The translations under genes were made by a program, and so were the position numbers. Shown here one piece after another: positions 18,140 through 19,503 of a DNA stretch of 19,503 nt. The DNA lies in NCBI GenBank assembly GCA_015501595.1, contig JADNRX010000864.1, positions 1 to 19,503 on the forward strand. The letters run 5' to 3'. This stretch comes from Hymenopellis radicata. Lineage: Eukaryota > Basidiomycota > Agaricomycetes > Agaricales > Physalacriaceae. Every line of letters begins with the position of its first letter. Positions within the stretch are counted from its first letter, which is position 1. The notes below the pieces were generated by a model. It saw nothing but the letters and a program-made list of their open reading frames with translations, was not told where the DNA came from and ran no database searches.

Positions 18140-18924
18140 GATGGCGCGTAATATTTCGAAGCTGGCAGGGGTGATGCGGCGCCACATCACGTACCTCACC
18201 GATTCTGGGCGTACTGAGTGTTTCGACAATCGCGAGAGAGAGAATCGCAGTCTTGTATCGCGTAGAAGAGTATTTCTTCAACCACAGGCTCGGCCACATA
18301 AAAGAAACTGTATTGCAGTAGTACACAAGCCTCCCGAAAGTACGGTCAGGGAATCCGAGAAACGGGGCTTGGAAACGCGTAAGTGATCGAAAAGTGGAAA
18401 AATATTCTTACCTACCTTAGCCGAGAACACGGCCTGCAGAATCCCTGTCACATTCCTCCGCCTCTCTCTTACCCACCTTCACCGCCGCCTATTCAGCGCC
18501 ATTCCGGATTCGTAAAGTCACACAGAAAACACGAACCAGAACGGTAAGCTCTCCTTCACGGTTCATGGCGAACTCAGGATATTATCGTTCTTCAGGTCGT
18601 CGAGAACCGCGGCAGGAAAGGAGGAGAGTTCACAGAGGCAGAGATTCAAGATTGAAGAGTTTTAGAGGGCCAGAACAAGTACATGGTGCGTCGCAGTCCA
18701 TTCCGTTGAAGAGAAGCTGAAAATGGCGTCTTCAGTGTCAAGGGGTAAGTTCGTCGGCAGATTTCGCGTTCAAGAAGCCCATAATATTGGCCATTCGTAG
18801 TTCGACAGACGCGGAGGCGCAAAGAGCTCGAGGTTAGAATTGACGTCGTGGTTGCAGGTTGAGCACGACGTCGATCACGCCTCAGCCCAATGTGGAAGTT
18901 CAACCTTGGACTTGAACCACGATG

Positions 18925-18928
18925 ACCT
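18925..18928. other. Empty insertion site of the LTR element
   Basis: Single acct with the same flanks (gatg before, ccagcgtg after) that surround the element in copy A. This is a clean pre-integration site, with no solo LTR or footprint. Confidence 0.95.
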
Positions 18929-19189
18929 CCAGCGTGTAGTTTGACTTTCGACGCGTCGGCGCCTTCGAGGGACAACGAAATCGACTTCTTACTCCGGTAA
19001 CACGCTTCAGAACCCCACGACATGATGTTGGACCCGGGCAGCCTTCTGGATTCATTCCCAAAGTGAGGTCGTGTGTTTTCCATGTTTATTTCTACTCAAG
19101 TTTTTTCAGATTCAACTCGATTTGGGTCTCGACTACCCTCAGGGACTCGGCTACTGTCTCGTGCTCGCATTTTATGATTCGGGAAACGA

Positions 19190-19210
19190 GGAGGCGGCTT
19201 CGCCGCCTCC
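19190..19210. repeat. Perfect 9-bp GC-rich hairpin, copy B
   Basis: Identical to 9164-9184: ggaggcggc, loop ttc, gccgcctcc. Confidence 0.85.
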
Positions 19211-19503
19211 CAAGGCTCCGCGACACTTTCGAACCGCCCCTTCCAAGCCTTCTTCGTTCTGGACTCGAATTAATCACCCTGTCCAGCGTGACGTGGCCTC
19301 GCCGGCCGGGCTTTTTTCTTGCGGAAAAGGTGAGAAGAATCCGCTCATTTTTCGAGAGCATTTCTCATGAGATTTCAAAAGGATTCAACCCCCAATCCTC
19401 TTATCACTAGGTCATATCTCTAATTGGATTCGCTAGAGATCGGACAGCGCTTCGGGGACCAGGTCAGTTGCTTCGCGGCCTCTAGAATTGCCGCGCGCTT
19501 GCG

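Larger units (their letters stand above)
14266..18928. repeat. Left arm of the segmental duplication, copy B
   Basis: Counterpart of 1-4662, same orientation. Sequence to the left of 14266 (the helicase 3' end, 13971-14265) has no partner only because copy A is cut by the window edge. Confidence 0.97.
18140..19501 (+). other. Intron-rich plus-strand unit, copy B, uninterrupted by the LTR element
   Basis: Same intron signals as copy A: 18379-18420, 18544-18595, 18745-18800, 19063-19109 and 19330-19436, now in one continuous stretch because the LTR element is missing. It runs off the window. The insertion site of copy A (18925-18928) falls between the third and fourth introns, 10 nt before a possible acceptor (gtgtag, ending 18938). 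No protein family was recognised and no single frame joins all exons. Confidence 0.3.
18925..19501. repeat. Right arm of the segmental duplication, copy B
   Basis: Counterpart of 8899-9475. It ends two bases before the end of the window. Confidence 0.95.

Noticed and set aside
1..19503. Search for CRISPR arrays, tRNA genes and bacterial operons
   Set aside because: No regularly spaced identical repeats with unique spacers, no tRNA cloverleaf recognised, and the introns and LTR element indicate a fungal genome.

Overview
The window looks like nuclear DNA of a basidiomycete fungus, probably an Agaricomycete. The support is many short introns (about 46-57 nt, GTRNGT ... CTNAC ... YAG), a mitochondrial DEAD-box helicase of MRH4 type with such introns, and a retroelement Gag/retropepsin of the kind seen in mushroom-forming fungi. 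No searches could be run, so the organism call is an inference.

Layout: the window holds two direct copies of one segment. Copy A covers 1-4662 and resumes at 8899-9475. Copy B covers 14266-19501. Each copy holds the MRH4-like helicase gene (minus strand), a non-coding upstream stretch with a perfect 12-bp-arm palindrome, and the first part of an intron-rich plus-strand unit. In copy A the segment is split by a 4236-bp LTR retrotransposon (4663-8898) with 441-bp LTRs, a 4-bp target duplication (acct), a primer-binding-site candidate and a polypurine tract. Copy B keeps the empty site at 18925-18928, so the insertion can be read directly. The element codes only for Gag and a retropepsin-like protease. 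Reverse transcriptase, RNase H and integrase are absent, and the reading frame carries several lesions although the LTRs are almost identical.

Helicase: copy B (13971-16301) can be spliced into an intact 741-residue protein with all helicase motifs. Copy A has two small deletions near the window edge that break the frame just before motif IV, and its 3' end lies outside the window.

Between the copies (9476-14265): no gene could be identified by family. The plus strand carries a chain of well-formed intron signals. These give two candidate units, one ending near 10053 and one from 12084 to 13283. The second stays open over nine exons except for one in-frame TAG. The spacer also has GC-rich hairpins, including a 59-nt structure with an outer stem enclosing two hairpins, and a degenerate minisatellite at 13384-13590.

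The best-supported biology is a duplicated MRH4 locus with a presence/absence polymorphic, trans-dependent LTR element. The intron-rich units and hairpins are the least explained parts. An assembly artefact (two haplotypes of a dikaryon joined in tandem) is a serious alternative for the duplication.
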